Shown: positions 37,058-47,388, counted from the stretch's first letter. The stretch: 64,000 nucleotides of DNA from Massilia frigida (GCF_011682175.1 NZ_WHJG01000029.1:1-64000), one strand, 5' to 3'. A program made the numbers and translations. The notes: a model not told the origin generated them from the sequence alone.

Positions 37058-38887
37058 CTATTGTGCCGATGCGATCCAGCGATCCAGGCGCGCTTCGAGC
37101 AGCGGCAGCGGCAGGGTGCCGTCGCCGATCACCACTTCGTGAAACTTGGGCAGGCTGAATTTGTCGCCCATCGCCTTGCGCGCGCGTTCGCGCAATTCCA
37201 GGATTTTCAGCGCGCCGATCTTGTAGCTCAGCGCCTGCGCCGGCCACACCATATAGCGCTCGATCTGGTTCTTGGCGCGCGCCTCGCTGTAACCGAGCGT
37301 TTCGCGCGCGTACGCAATCGCCTGTTCGCGGGTCCAGCCTTTGGCGTGCATGCCGGTATCGACCACCAGCCTGACGGCGCGCAGCAATTCATCGTTCAGG
37401 TGGCCGAAGTAGGCTTCCGGATCGTCGTACAAGCCGAATTCGTGGCCCAGCGTTTCCGCATACAGGGCCCAGCCTTCGGTAAATGAGCCGATATTCGGGT
37501 TTTCGGTATTGAATTTGCGGAAGTCCGGTACGTCGAGTTCCTTCAGCAGCCCGGCGTGAAAATGGTGGCCGGGCTGGCCTTCGTGCAGGTACAGGGTGAC
37601 CATGCCGGTCCGGCTGTATTGTTTGGGGTCGTTCACCACCGCCCAGAACACGCCCGGATGCGAGCCGTCCGCCGCCGCCGGCGTGTAATGGTCGGACGCC
37701 GTGGCGCGGCTCAATTCCGGTTCGAGCTGCAGTTCGAGCGGCGCTTTCGGCAGCAGCGAAAACAGCGGCGCGAGTTTACCCCTGACCTTGGCGTCGATCT
37801 GGCGATAGGCGTCGAGCACCTCGGCCTCGGTCTTGAATGGCTTGAATTTGTCCTGTGCTTCGACCCATTGCGGCAGCGCCGCCGGTGGGCCGCTGTAACC
37901 GAGCTTGGGACCGAGTAGCGCCCATTGCTGCTCGATGCGGGCCACTTCCTTCAATCCCAGCTGGTGAATCTCTTCCGGATTCATCGATACCGTGGTGCGG
38001 TCCTTGATTTGCGCCTGGTACCACGCCGCGCCATTGGGCAGGGCGCTCCAGCCATCGCTGGCCCGGCTGGCCGGCAGGTATTCCTTTTCCAGGTACATCG
38101 CCAGCCGGTCCAGGGCAGGGGAGAGCTTGTTCGCAATCGTGCTGCGATAGGCCGCAGTCAGGCGCTCCTTGTCCGCCTGCGAAAACGCCGCAGGGAGATT
38201 CCTGATCGGCGTGTAAAAGATATTCGCTTCCGGCGTGGCGCTGCGCAATTGCTGGAACTGGGGCAGCATCGCCACCGTCATCGCTTTCGGCTGCACGATG
38301 CCGCGCTTGACGCCCTCGCGCATATTGGCGATGGCCTGGTCGATCCATGCCGGGAGCTGGTTCAGCCGGCTCAGGTAATCCTGATACTGGGCCACCGTGT
38401 TCAATGGCTGGGAGCCGGTGCCGCTGGCGTAATTGGCCAGGGTGCCGGGAACGTTCTCGAAGTGGTTCAGCGGGAGCAGGTGCTCGGGGAATTTTTCCAG
38501 GCCCAGGCCACTTTCCAGCTCGAATGCGAGCAGGTCGTAATTCAATTGTTCCTTGTCGCCCAGGCGCGTGCGGTCAATGGCTTTCAATTGCGTCTGCATG
38601 CGGCGGTACAAGGCAAACTGGCGGGTGCGGCTTTTCGGCGATATGCTCATTCCCAGCTGGTCGTTATAGCGGCTGTCGCCGTTGGCGGTAATGAGCAGCG
38701 GATCGAAGCGGGCGCGCGCCTGATAAAACGCATCCGCCAGCTTGTGCAACTGACTCGTGGCGCGCGCGGGTGCGGTGCTCGCGCTTTGATTGGCCGATGG
38801 TGCGGCGGTCGCAGGGGAGAGCGGGGACATCAGCACGGCCAGCAATGCCGTGGTGCCGAGCAGCGGGCGGGAAAAGCGCAAACGCAT
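37058..38887 (-). CDS. DUF885 family zinc metallopeptidase, exported
   Basis: A 609-residue protein with a signal peptide ending at about PATAAP. The DUF885 catalytic region has the zinc-binding LHEGQPGHHF (an HExxxH variant of the family) near residue 437 and the downstream Glu in FTEGWALYAE. The rest is the alpha-helical scaffold usual for this family of exported peptidases. An AAGGAA site sits five bases before the ATG. It is monocistronic and convergent with the orphan gene. Substrate unknown; oligopeptide hydrolysis is inferred from related enzymes. Confidence 0.87.
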   Translation of the reverse strand: MRLRFSRPLLGTTALLAVLMSPLSPATAAPSANQSASTAPARATSQLHKLADAFYQARARFDPLLITANGDSRYNDQLGMSISPKSRTRQFALYRRMQTQLKAIDRTRLGDKEQLNYDLLAFELESGLGLEKFPEHLLPLNHFENVPGTLANYASGTGSQPLNTVAQYQDYLSRLNQLPAWIDQAIANMREGVKRGIVQPKAMTVAMLPQFQQLRSATPEANIFYTPIRNLPAAFSQADKERLTAAYRSTIANKLSPALDRLAMYLEKEYLPASRASDGWSALPNGAAWYQAQIKDRTTVSMNPEEIHQLGLKEVARIEQQWALLGPKLGYSGPPAALPQWVEAQDKFKPFKTEAEVLDAYRQIDAKVRGKLAPLFSLLPKAPLELQLEPELSRATASDHYTPAAADGSHPGVFWAVVNDPKQYSRTGMVTLYLHEGQPGHHFHAGLLKELDVPDFRKFNTENPNIGSFTEGWALYAETLGHEFGLYDDPEAYFGHLNDELLRAVRLVVDTGMHAKGWTREQAIAYARETLGYSEARAKNQIERYMVWPAQALSYKIGALKILELRERARKAMGDKFSLPKFHEVVIGDGTLPLPLLEARLDRWIASAQ

Positions 38888-39026
38888 GAAGATTCCTTGA
38901 TGTGGATGGTGGAGACGGGAACAGAATAGCGCAAATGCGCGTGGCTGGGCAGTGCCGGCACTGTATGATGAGCGGCCTTTCGGGCCGTTCCGGCCGCCGG
39001 GAGGTCCATCCTCTTATGGAAGCGCC

Positions 39027-40307
39027 ATGTCCGATTATTCGACCGTTTTGCCGCATATTGTCGTGGTTACCACCGGCACGGCCGGCGACCTGTTTCCCTT
39101 CCTGAGGCTTGGGCTCGGTTTGCGCGAGCGCGGCCATGCCGTCACCTTTCTCGCGCCCGCCATGCATGAAGCGCTGGTGCATCAGGCCGGCCTGGCGTTT
39201 CATGCCATGCCGGCCGATCCGGCCGTCCTGAACGATCCCGACCTGTGGCATCCCCGGCGCGGTTTCGGCGTGGTCTGGCGCGCCATGCAGCCTGGCATGA
39301 ACGAGATGCGCGCTTTCATGGCAGCCCTGCCGCCGGATCAGCCGTGCACGATGCTGGTCCATCCGCTGATCGTGGCGCATGCCGATCTGTGCCGGGCGGA
39401 TCGGCCCGGCATCAGCATCGTGGCCGGGATCCTGGCGCCGTCCAATCTGCGCACGGTCCACGATCTGCCGGTGCTGGGGCCGTTCGCGGTGCCGCGCTGG
39501 ATGCCATTGGCGGTGCGGCGCTGGATGTGGCGCGGGGTCGAGGCGTCGGCGATCAATCCGGTGGCCCTGCCCGACGTGAACGCGGCGCGCCGGCTGCAAG
39601 GGCGCTCACCGATCTCCAGTTATATGGATACGCTGTCTGGCGCGCCCGATTTGTCGGTGACCTTGTTTCCCGAGTGGCTGGTCGGGCGCCAGCCGGACTG
39701 GCCGTCGGCGCTGGTGTGCGGCGATTTTCCGCTGTACGACCCGCACCCGGGCGCGTCGATGGCGCCGGAGCTGGTGCAGTTCATGCGCGCGGGCAGTGCT
39801 CCGCTCATCGTGACCCATGGCACCGGCAACTTGCAGGCGGCCGCGTTTTTCGCCAATGCGCTGGAAGCGGCGCAAACGCTGGGACGGCGCATCGTGTTCC
39901 TCACGCCGCACAGGGCGCAGGTGCCGGCGACGCTGCCGGCATCGGCCTTCTGGCAGGATTACTGCCCGCTGTCGGCCTTGCTGCCGGGCGCGGCGGCGCT
40001 GGTGCACCACGGCGGCATCGGCACCACGGCCGAAGCCATGCGCGCAGGCACGCCCCAGCTGATCGTGCCGATGGCCTACGACCAGTTCGACAATGCCGCG
40101 CGCGTCACGGCGCTGCACGCCGGCCTGACGCTCAAGGCGGGCCGTGCCAGCGCGCGCGCGCTGGCCGACGCCCTGCGCCAGTTGCTGCAATCGCCAGAGG
40201 TGCATATCGGTTGCTCAGCATTAAAAGCGCGCCTGGCGGCGGGGAGCGAGCTCGGTGGCGTGCTGGAATCCATATCAAAAACGGTATCGAAAACCGGAAA
40301 AATATGA
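39027..40307 (+). CDS. GT1-family glycosyltransferase (macrolide/sterol glycosyltransferase type)
   Basis: A 426-residue GT-B enzyme that moves a sugar from a nucleotide donor to a small or lipid acceptor. The N-terminal TTGTAGDLFPFLRLGLGLRERGH is the characteristic GT1 start (shown in part over residues 15-38). The donor site is LVHHGGIGTTAEAMRAGTP followed by YDQFDNA. The ATG at 39027 gives MSDYSTVLPH; the longer frame adds an unlikely Pro/Arg-rich extension. Acceptor unknown. It stands alone between the DUF885 gene and the arabinoside operon, ending 87 bases before the receptor start. Confidence 0.88.
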   Translation: MSDYSTVLPHIVVVTTGTAGDLFPFLRLGLGLRERGHAVTFLAPAMHEALVHQAGLAFHAMPADPAVLNDPDLWHPRRGFGVVWRAMQPGMNEMRAFMAALPPDQPCTMLVHPLIVAHADLCRADRPGISIVAGILAPSNLRTVHDLPVLGPFAVPRWMPLAVRRWMWRGVEASAINPVALPDVNAARRLQGRSPISSYMDTLSGAPDLSVTLFPEWLVGRQPDWPSALVCGDFPLYDPHPGASMAPELVQFMRAGSAPLIVTHGTGNLQAAAFFANALEAAQTLGRRIVFLTPHRAQVPATLPASAFWQDYCPLSALLPGAAALVHHGGIGTTAEAMRAGTPQLIVPMAYDQFDNAARVTALHAGLTLKAGRASARALADALRQLLQSPEVHIGCSALKARLAAGSELGGVLESISKTVSKTGKI

Positions 40308-40394
40308 TTGGATTGATTCTTTGGCTTTCCTTACTATCCGGTTCAAGGGCTGAAAATACCCAGGAATCATATAACTAGAACGCCAAGGAGACGT

Positions 40395-43010
40395 ATGACA
40401 CTGCACGCACAAGGCCCCGTCACGGCCATTTCCCGCACCCCCTTGACCTTGAAGATGACCGTGGCGGCGCTGGCCGGCGCCGGCATGTTGAGCGGCGCCT
40501 CGGTGTGGGCGCAGGATGCGGTCCCGGCCGAGGGCACCAGCGTGGTCACCGTCGCCGGCGTGCGCAAGGCAGCCCAGAGCGCCCAGGCCATCAAGCGCAA
40601 TGCCGATGAAGTGCTCGATTCCATCGTCGCCGAGGAAGCCGGCAAGTTCCCGGACAAGAACGTCGCCGAAATGCTCGGCCGCATCACCGGCGTGCAGATC
40701 CGCCGTGAAAACGGCGAAGCGCGCGAAGTCGTCATCCGCGGCTTGCCCGGCCTGGTGACCCTGCTCAATGGCCGCGAAATGTTCACCGCCGGCAAGGAAG
40801 GACGCAGCCTGTACCTGGCCGACATTCCCGCCGCCATGCTGCAGCGCGTGGACGTGTATAAAACGCAGGGCGCCGACATGGTCGAGGGCGGCACTGCCGG
40901 CGTGATCGATGTGCGCACCGCGCGCCCCTTCGATGCCAAGGGCTTCGCGGCCAGCGTCACGGCGCGCGTGGAAAACCGCGACAAGTCGAATACCAACGAT
41001 CCCAACCTGTCGGGGATGATCTCGAACCGCTGGAAAACCGGCTATGGCGAGATCGGCGCGCTGCTCGGCCTGTCTTACCAGGATGGGAATTACCACGATG
41101 AGGTCACCTGGAATTCGCCGCCGAAGGACCGTGCCGCCGATCTCGGCGCCGGCATTTCCGCGCCGGACGAGCTGGGCCATGTGCTGTACCAGGGCCAGCG
41201 CAAGCGCGTGGCGGCCAACCTTGCCGTGCAGTGGCGCCCGAACCCGGACCTGGAATTTTTCGCCGAAGGCATGTCGACCGAAATCCATCACGATGCCGAA
41301 CGCCAGTTCTATGTCGGTTCGCTCGGCCTGAACAAGCGTTCCAGCTATTCCCTCATTCCCGGCACCAACCAGGTACAGACGGCCACCTCGACCAATTCCA
41401 ACCCGTTCGCGCTGGGCTCGACCCAGGCGCCGCACGATTACTCGCTGGGCAGCCAGGGCGCCATCGGCGCGCGCTGGAACGTGGCGCCGGGCTGGCGCGT
41501 GAGCACCGAGCTGGCGCGCACCCTGAGCCGCGTGCGCCAGGAATTTCCGATTGTCGACCTGGTGGCGGCCCCGCCTACCATCACGGGCAATACCTACGTG
41601 AATGGCGGAGCGCAATTCTCCTATCCCGGTTACGACATGACCAACCCGGACAATTACCGGGTCACCACGTTCTTCGATAACCACAACCATGCCGAAAGCC
41701 GCTCGACCGACTGGCGCGCCGACGCCACCTGGAGTCCGGACAACGATGGCTTCATCAAGGAAGTGGCCACCGGCGTGCGGGTTGCCAAACGCACCGCCGC
41801 GTATGTGCACGAGCTGAACGGCTTCACGCCGGCGCCGCGCAATATTCCTCTGGGTTCGGTGCCCGGCCTGGCCTGCAATTCGATGCCCATGGCGGGCGAC
41901 TACGGCATGGCCTCGTGGGTCACGCCGTGCGCTTCCTACATGCACGACAACATCGGTTCGCTGCGCACCCTGTTCAACGGCACCGGCGCCAAGACTGCGG
42001 AAGACAAGCTGTCCCAGTTCGACAACCAGGAAACCACCTACGCCATCTACACCAAGGCCAAGTACGGTTTCCGCGCCGGTGATGTTCCGGTCGACGGCAC
42101 AGTCGGGGTGCGCGTGGTGCAGACCAAGGGCGTGCTGAACGGTTATTCGCAGGCCAACGACGTGATCTTGCCGGTATCGAGCTCGCCAACGTCGACCGAT
42201 GTGCTGCCGAACGCCACGCTCAAGGCCATGATCCTGCCGGAGGTGCAGGCGCGCCTGACGGCGGGCAAGTCGGTACAGCGCGCCAATTTCGACCAGTTCA
42301 ATCCAGGCGTGTCCTACAACGTGCCGAGCACCACCGTGCAAGCGGTGGGCACGGGCGGCAATCCCGACCTGAAACCGATCGAAGGCAAGAACTTCGATGC
42401 CGCCGCCGAATGGTATTTCGCGCCGACCGGCTCGCTCACGGCCACCCTGTTCCGCCACGACTTCAAGAATTACATCCTGACCAGTTCGACCAAGGAAAGC
42501 TATAACGGCATCGTGTACGACGTGAACCGTCCGCGCAATATGTCCAAGGGCACGCTGCAGGGCGCGGAACTGTCCTACCAGCAGTTCTACGACAAGCTCC
42601 CGGGCTGGCTGGGCGGCTTCGGCCTGCAAGCGAACCTCACCTACATGAAGGGCGAGCTGACCGATACCGGCGGCGTGCTCAAACCGTTCGTGGGCATGTC
42701 CAGGCTGTCGTACAACATCGTCGGCCTGTACGAGCGCGATGGCTGGTCCGGCCGCCTGGCCTATAACTGGCGCGACAAGTATGTCGACACCTTCAACTAT
42801 CGCGGCCTGGGCTTCGACTTGATCGTCGACCCGATCAAGACCATGGATGCCTCGGTCTCCTACAAGATCAGCGAAGCGATGAGCCTGACCATGGACGTGG
42901 AGAACCTGCTTGACCGCAAGTACCACGATTACCATGGCGTCGCCAGCAATCCGCGCGATATCCGCCGCTACGACCGCGTGCTTGGCTTGTCGCTGCGCTA
43001 CAAGATGTAA
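40395..43010 (+). CDS. TonB-dependent outer-membrane receptor of the arabinoside operon
   Basis: An 871-residue outer-membrane transporter. A signal peptide ends near VWAQDA, followed by a TonB box around SVVTVAG, the plug (FPDKNVAEMLGRITG; GGTAGVIDV) and a barrel ending in LRYKM. An AAGGAG site lies four bases before the ATG. It heads a run of five genes for arabinose-containing saccharides, so it probably imports arabino-oligosaccharides. It is a paralogue of the receptor at 16738-19377; shared phrases such as KAAQSAQ, DKNVAE and LQRVDVYKTQG are easily seen. Confidence 0.92.
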   Translation: MTLHAQGPVTAISRTPLTLKMTVAALAGAGMLSGASVWAQDAVPAEGTSVVTVAGVRKAAQSAQAIKRNADEVLDSIVAEEAGKFPDKNVAEMLGRITGVQIRRENGEAREVVIRGLPGLVTLLNGREMFTAGKEGRSLYLADIPAAMLQRVDVYKTQGADMVEGGTAGVIDVRTARPFDAKGFAASVTARVENRDKSNTNDPNLSGMISNRWKTGYGEIGALLGLSYQDGNYHDEVTWNSPPKDRAADLGAGISAPDELGHVLYQGQRKRVAANLAVQWRPNPDLEFFAEGMSTEIHHDAERQFYVGSLGLNKRSSYSLIPGTNQVQTATSTNSNPFALGSTQAPHDYSLGSQGAIGARWNVAPGWRVSTELARTLSRVRQEFPIVDLVAAPPTITGNTYVNGGAQFSYPGYDMTNPDNYRVTTFFDNHNHAESRSTDWRADATWSPDNDGFIKEVATGVRVAKRTAAYVHELNGFTPAPRNIPLGSVPGLACNSMPMAGDYGMASWVTPCASYMHDNIGSLRTLFNGTGAKTAEDKLSQFDNQETTYAIYTKAKYGFRAGDVPVDGTVGVRVVQTKGVLNGYSQANDVILPVSSSPTSTDVLPNATLKAMILPEVQARLTAGKSVQRANFDQFNPGVSYNVPSTTVQAVGTGGNPDLKPIEGKNFDAAAEWYFAPTGSLTATLFRHDFKNYILTSSTKESYNGIVYDVNRPRNMSKGTLQGAELSYQQFYDKLPGWLGGFGLQANLTYMKGELTDTGGVLKPFVGMSRLSYNIVGLYERDGWSGRLAYNWRDKYVDTFNYRGLGFDLIVDPIKTMDASVSYKISEAMSLTMDVENLLDRKYHDYHGVASNPRDIRRYDRVLGLSLRYKM

Positions 43011-43034
43011 GTCGCGCCTGGTGAACGTCCCGGA

Positions 43035-43063
43035 AGCGTTGCGTGGACATGGCACGCAGCGCT
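43035..43063 (+). terminator. Hairpin between receptor and symporter genes (partial terminator candidate)
   Basis: AGCGTTGCGTG, seven-base loop, CACGCAGCGCT: an 11-bp stem with one G-U pair, followed by a weak T-rich run (ttctgtcctt). It may reduce read-through so that the receptor is made in excess. Confidence 0.5.
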
Positions 43064-43093
43064 TTCTGTCCTTGTATGGCTGAGAAAGTTTGA

Positions 43094-44461
43094 ATGAATA
43101 TGCTGGCTAACAATTCCCAAAAGTTGTCGACCCTCGAAAAGGTCGGTTTTGGCACCGGCGACATGGCACTGAACGTGGTGATCTCGTCGATGATGCTGCT
43201 CATTACCTTCTTCTACACCGACATCTACGGCTTGCGCACCGAGCATCTGGCGCTGCTGTTCGTGGTGGTGAAAATCATCGGCGCGGCGGCCGACCTGGCC
43301 ATGGGGCAGGTGACCGACCGCTTCACCTCGCGCCTCGGCCGCTACCGCCCGTGGCTGCTGTGGCTGTGCGTTCCCTACGGCGTCAGCGTGTTTTTCGTGT
43401 TCACCACGCCAGCCTGGGGATATGACGCCAAGCTGGTGTGGGCGTACGGCACTTACATCCTGATGACCCTGATGACGGCCGGCGTCGGCATTCCCTACAT
43501 TTCCCTGATCAGCGGCTTGACCAGCGACCCGCAGGAGCGCCTGTCGGCCAACGGCTACCGCCTGTTCTTCGCCAAGGTCGGCGCCTTCATGGTGACCATC
43601 ATCGTGCCGCTGCTGGCCGAAGAATGGGGCAAGGGCAGTGCGGCGGCCGGTTACCAGGCCGCGATGGCGGTCATGGCGGTGATGGGCGTGGCGCTGTTCC
43701 TGTTCTGCGTGTTCACCACCACCGAAAGGGTGATTCACGTGGTCGAGCGGCAATCGCTGGCCGAGCAGTTCAAACTGCTGATGCGCAACGACCAGTGGCT
43801 GATCCTGTGCGGCGTGTGCGTGACCGGCACCATCGGCTATGTGGTGCGCGGCTCGGTCGCCATCTACTACGCCACTTACTACCTGGGCCTGGGGCCGAAG
43901 ATGGTATCGGCCTTCCTGTCGACCGGCGTGGCGGCGGCGATCCTGTCGATGGTCGCCTCGACCTGGATCACCAAGTCGTACTGCAAGGTCAAGCTGTTCC
44001 GCTACACCCAGCTGGGCGTGGCCCTGATCAGCGTGCTGATGTACGTGGCCATCAAGCCGGGCGACGCCGTGCTCGCCTTTATCCTGTATTTCGCGCTCTC
44101 CTTCGTGGTCGACCTGCATGCGCCGGTGTTCTGGTCGGCCATTGCCGAAACCATCGATTACGGCCAGGTCAAGACCGGCAAGCGCGTCTCCGGCTTTGCC
44201 TTCGGCGGCATTTCGGTGTGCCAGAAAGCCGGCATGGCGGTGGCCGGCGGCATGGTCGGCCTGTTGCTGACCTATTTCCAGTACGTCCCCAACCAGGCGC
44301 AGACTCCGCTGGCGCTGAGCGGCATCGCGCTGATGCTGACCGTGATCCCGGGCTTCTTTCATTTCCTGATGGGTGCGCTGATGTTCAAATACCGCATCAC
44401 CGACAGCTACTACGGCGACGTCAAGAGCGACATGCGCAAGCTCGGCCTCGCCGCCACCTGA
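43094..44461 (+). CDS. GPH-family sugar:cation symporter
   Basis: A 455-residue inner-membrane protein with about twelve hydrophobic segments. GFGTGDMALNVV at the N-terminus and the loop TDRFTSRLGRYRPWLLW are the glycoside-pentoside-hexuronide symporter signature. It likely brings arabinosides or arabinose from the periplasm to the cytoplasm. It lies 83 bases after the receptor and only six bases before the GH43 gene. The absence of a signal peptide on GH43 fits import of intact oligosaccharides before hydrolysis. Confidence 0.9.
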   Translation: MNMLANNSQKLSTLEKVGFGTGDMALNVVISSMMLLITFFYTDIYGLRTEHLALLFVVVKIIGAAADLAMGQVTDRFTSRLGRYRPWLLWLCVPYGVSVFFVFTTPAWGYDAKLVWAYGTYILMTLMTAGVGIPYISLISGLTSDPQERLSANGYRLFFAKVGAFMVTIIVPLLAEEWGKGSAAAGYQAAMAVMAVMGVALFLFCVFTTTERVIHVVERQSLAEQFKLLMRNDQWLILCGVCVTGTIGYVVRGSVAIYYATYYLGLGPKMVSAFLSTGVAAAILSMVASTWITKSYCKVKLFRYTQLGVALISVLMYVAIKPGDAVLAFILYFALSFVVDLHAPVFWSAIAETIDYGQVKTGKRVSGFAFGGISVCQKAGMAVAGGMVGLLLTYFQYVPNQAQTPLALSGIALMLTVIPGFFHFLMGALMFKYRITDSYYGDVKSDMRKLGLAAT

Positions 44462-44467
44462 CTTACC

Positions 44468-45430
44468 ATGCACAACGCCACGACCATGCAGATCCTGACA
44501 CCCCTGATCGAACAACGCGCCGATCCCTTCATCTACAAGCACAGCGACGGCTATTACTATTTCACCGCGTCGGTGCCGGAATACGACCGCATCGAAGTGC
44601 GCCGCGCGCGCACCATGGCGGAACTGGCAAACGCGCCCGCAGTCGATGTCTGGCGCAAGCCCGATTCCGGCCCGTACAGCGAACTGCTGTGGGCGCCGGA
44701 AATCCACTTCAACCAGGGCGCATGGTACGTCTACTTCGCCGCCGCGCCCAGCCGCGAGATCAAACACAAACTGTTCCAGCACCGCATGTACGCCGTGCGC
44801 AACACCAACTCCAACCCGCTCGAGGGCGAGTGGGAATTCATGGGCCAGATCGACACCGGCATCGATACCTTTTGCCTCGACGCCACCACCTTTACCCATG
44901 CCGGCGTGCTGTACTACCTGTGGGCGCAAAAGGACGAGGCGATCGAAGGCAACTCCAACCTCTACATCGCGACGATGGCCACGCCGTGGCAATTGAAAGG
45001 GCCGCCGGTCATGCTGAGCAAGCCCGAATTCGGCTGGGAAATCCGCGGCTTCTGGGTCAACGAAGGGCCGTCGCTGCTCAAGCGCAACGGCAAGATCTTC
45101 ATCAGCTACTCGGCCAGCGCCACCGACGAGAATTATGCGATGGGCTTGCTGTGGGCCGACGAGAACGCCAACCTGCTCGACCCGGCCGCATGGACCAAGC
45201 TGGCCGAGCCGGTGCTGCAAACCTGCTACGAACACGGCATCTACGGCCCGGGCCACAACAGTTTTACCTATGCCGAGGATGGCGACACGGTGATGCTGGT
45301 GTACCATGCCCGTACCTATACCGAGATCGTCGGCGACCCGCTGTGGAACCCCGACCGCCATACATTCGTCAAGCCATTGCGCTGGGACGAGCAGGGCATG
45401 CCCGTGTTCGGGCGTGCGTCGCTCGCCTGA
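44468..45430 (+). CDS. Glycoside hydrolase family 43 (arabinofuranosidase/xylosidase)
   Basis: A 320-residue cytoplasmic five-bladed beta-propeller hydrolase. The three GH43 acidic residues are visible: base Asp in RADPFIY, modulating Asp in CLDATTF and acid Glu in NEGPSLL. Without a signal peptide it acts on imported oligosaccharides. Alpha-L-arabinofuranosidase is favoured over beta-xylosidase because the operon continues with a lactonase and the genome carries arabonate-pathway genes at 60-64 kb. ATG 44486 is an alternative start. Confidence 0.87.
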   Translation: MHNATTMQILTPLIEQRADPFIYKHSDGYYYFTASVPEYDRIEVRRARTMAELANAPAVDVWRKPDSGPYSELLWAPEIHFNQGAWYVYFAAAPSREIKHKLFQHRMYAVRNTNSNPLEGEWEFMGQIDTGIDTFCLDATTFTHAGVLYYLWAQKDEAIEGNSNLYIATMATPWQLKGPPVMLSKPEFGWEIRGFWVNEGPSLLKRNGKIFISYSASATDENYAMGLLWADENANLLDPAAWTKLAEPVLQTCYEHGIYGPGHNSFTYAEDGDTVMLVYHARTYTEIVGDPLWNPDRHTFVKPLRWDEQGMPVFGRASLA

Positions 45431-45452
45431 GCGAACCCAAACGAGGAGCACC

Positions 45453-46514
45453 GTGCAAGCGAGTATCACGCAAACCGCATTCGGCCACCTGCCCGACGGC
45501 AGGGCGGCCACGCTGACCACCTTGACCAACCCGAACGGGCTGCTTGTCAGCATCACCGATTTCGGCGGCATCATCACCGAAATCCACGCGCCCGACCGCA
45601 ACGGCGTGCTGGCCGACATCACGCTCGGCTTCGACAGCGTCACGCCGTACGTGGAGGAGTCGCCGTACTTCGGCGCCCTGATCGGGCGCTACGGCAACCG
45701 CCTGCGCGATGGCCGCTTCACGCTCGACGGCCAGGTAGTGCAACTGCCCGTCAACGATGGCGCGCACCATTTGCACGGCGGGGCGCTGGGCTACCACCGC
45801 GTGCTGTGGCGCGCGATTCCCTTTCAAGAAGGCGAGTCGGTCGGCGTCACCCTGATCTACCGCAGCCCTGATGGCGAGCAAGGCTATCCCGGCACGCTCG
45901 ACGTCACCGTGGTGTACGAACTGACCGCCGCCGATGAACTGGTGGTGGCCTTCGACGCGGTGACCGACAAGGCCACGCCGGTCAACCTGACCCAGCATGC
46001 GTACTTCAACCTGGCCGGCGGCGGCGACATCCTCGGCCACGTGCTGCGCATCGATGCCGACGCCATCACGCCGATCGACAGTACCCTGATTCCGACCGGC
46101 GAGCTGGCGCCGGTGGCCGGCAGCGCCTTCGACTTCCGCACGCCGCACGCAATCGGCGAGCGCATCGGCGCCGACGAAGAACAACTGCGCCACGGCAGCG
46201 GCTACGACCACAATTTCGTGCTCAACCAACCGGCGCCGCGCACGATGACCCTGGCCGCGCGCGTGCATGAGCCGGTGTCGGGCAGGGTGCTCGAACTGTT
46301 CACGGAAGAACCGGGTGTGCAGTTTTACAGTGGTAATTTCCTCGACGGGACACTCAGCGGCAAGGGCCGGACCTACGGCTTTCGCTGCGGCTTTTGCCTG
46401 GAACCGCAGCACTTTCCCGACTCGCCCAACCAGCGCACGTTTCCGAACACCATCTTGCGCCCCGGCGAGGAATATGCGACCGTATCCAAGTACAAATTTT
46501 CGGTGGAGAAATGA
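45453..46514 (+). CDS. galM: Aldose 1-epimerase
   Basis: A 353-residue mutarotase that interconverts alpha and beta anomers, here probably L-arabinose. Family motifs: IGRYGNRL, HHLHGG, the catalytic His in LTQHAYFNL and the catalytic Glu in TEEPGVQFYSGNFL. I chose the GTG at 45453, which follows GAGGAG by four bases; the longer open frame upstream only overlaps the GH43 gene. Its TGA overlaps the ATG of the next gene (ATGA at 46511-46514), so translation is coupled. Confidence 0.92.
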   Translation: MQASITQTAFGHLPDGRAATLTTLTNPNGLLVSITDFGGIITEIHAPDRNGVLADITLGFDSVTPYVEESPYFGALIGRYGNRLRDGRFTLDGQVVQLPVNDGAHHLHGGALGYHRVLWRAIPFQEGESVGVTLIYRSPDGEQGYPGTLDVTVVYELTAADELVVAFDAVTDKATPVNLTQHAYFNLAGGGDILGHVLRIDADAITPIDSTLIPTGELAPVAGSAFDFRTPHAIGERIGADEEQLRHGSGYDHNFVLNQPAPRTMTLAARVHEPVSGRVLELFTEEPGVQFYSGNFLDGTLSGKGRTYGFRCGFCLEPQHFPDSPNQRTFPNTILRPGEEYATVSKYKFSVEK

Positions 46515-47374
46515 TGCTTGAACTAATGGTCGACGCCAACAATGCGCTGGGCGAATGCGTGCTGTGGTGCGAGCGTAGCGGGCGGGTCTTCTGGACCGAT
46601 ATTCTGGGGTCGACCCTGTGGGCGCACCATCCTGCCACGGGCGCCACGCGCAGCTGGACCATGCCGGAGCGGCTGGCATCATTCGCCTTCACCGACCATG
46701 ACGGACGCCTGCTGGTCGCTCTGGCGACGCAGCTGGCGTACTTCGAGCTGGAAAGCGGGGCGCTCACGCCGATTTGCGAGGTCGAGGCCGGGCTGAGCAC
46801 ACGCCTGAACGATGGGCGCTGCGACCGCCAGGGACGTTTCGTGTTCGGTACCTTCAATGAAGTCGAGCCGCGCCTGGCGATCGGCGGTTTCTATCGGCTC
46901 AACCGCGACCTGAGCCTGGAGCGCCTGCCACTGCCGCACGTGGCGATTGCCAACAGCATCTGTTTCAGTCCCGACGGCGCGACCATGTATTACTGCGATT
47001 CGCCGGAGCGGATGATCCGCTGCTGCGACTACGACCTGGTCAGCGGCGCGCTGTCGAACCAGCGCGTGTTTGCGCAGGTACAAGGCGAGGGCGAGCCGGA
47101 CGGCTCGTGCGTGGATGCGCGCGGCTACCTGTGGAACGCCCAGTGGGGCGCGGGCAAGCTGGTGCGTTATGCGCCGGACGGCAGCATCGACCGCAGCGTG
47201 GCGCTGGCGGCCAGCCAGCCGAGCTGCGTGGCATTCGGCGGCGCGCTGCTCGACCAGTTGTATGCGACCAGCGCCAGGGTCGGGCTGGCCAATCCGGTGC
47301 AAGCTGATGGCGGGCTATTCAGGGGGACGGTGCCGGGTGTGCGCGGCTTGCCGGAGAGCCGGTTTATTTGCTGA
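46511..47374 (+). CDS. SMP-30/gluconolactonase family, probable L-arabinolactonase
   Basis: A 287-residue six-bladed propeller lactonase that would open L-arabino-gamma-lactone to L-arabonate. The metal-site Glu is in NALGECVLW; NDGRCDRQGRFVFGTF, ANSICFSPDG and EPDGSCVDARGYLWNAQWG are the SMP-30 signature stretches with the metal-binding Asn and Asp. It is the last gene of the operon, coupled to the epimerase by ATGA. The next enzyme of the route, arabonate dehydratase, is at 59860. An L-arabinose dehydrogenase was not found in the window. Confidence 0.88.
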   Translation: MMLELMVDANNALGECVLWCERSGRVFWTDILGSTLWAHHPATGATRSWTMPERLASFAFTDHDGRLLVALATQLAYFELESGALTPICEVEAGLSTRLNDGRCDRQGRFVFGTFNEVEPRLAIGGFYRLNRDLSLERLPLPHVAIANSICFSPDGATMYYCDSPERMIRCCDYDLVSGALSNQRVFAQVQGEGEPDGSCVDARGYLWNAQWGAGKLVRYAPDGSIDRSVALAASQPSCVAFGGALLDQLYATSARVGLANPVQADGGLFRGTVPGVRGLPESRFIC

Positions 47375-47388
47375 TCGTGCCCCTGGGG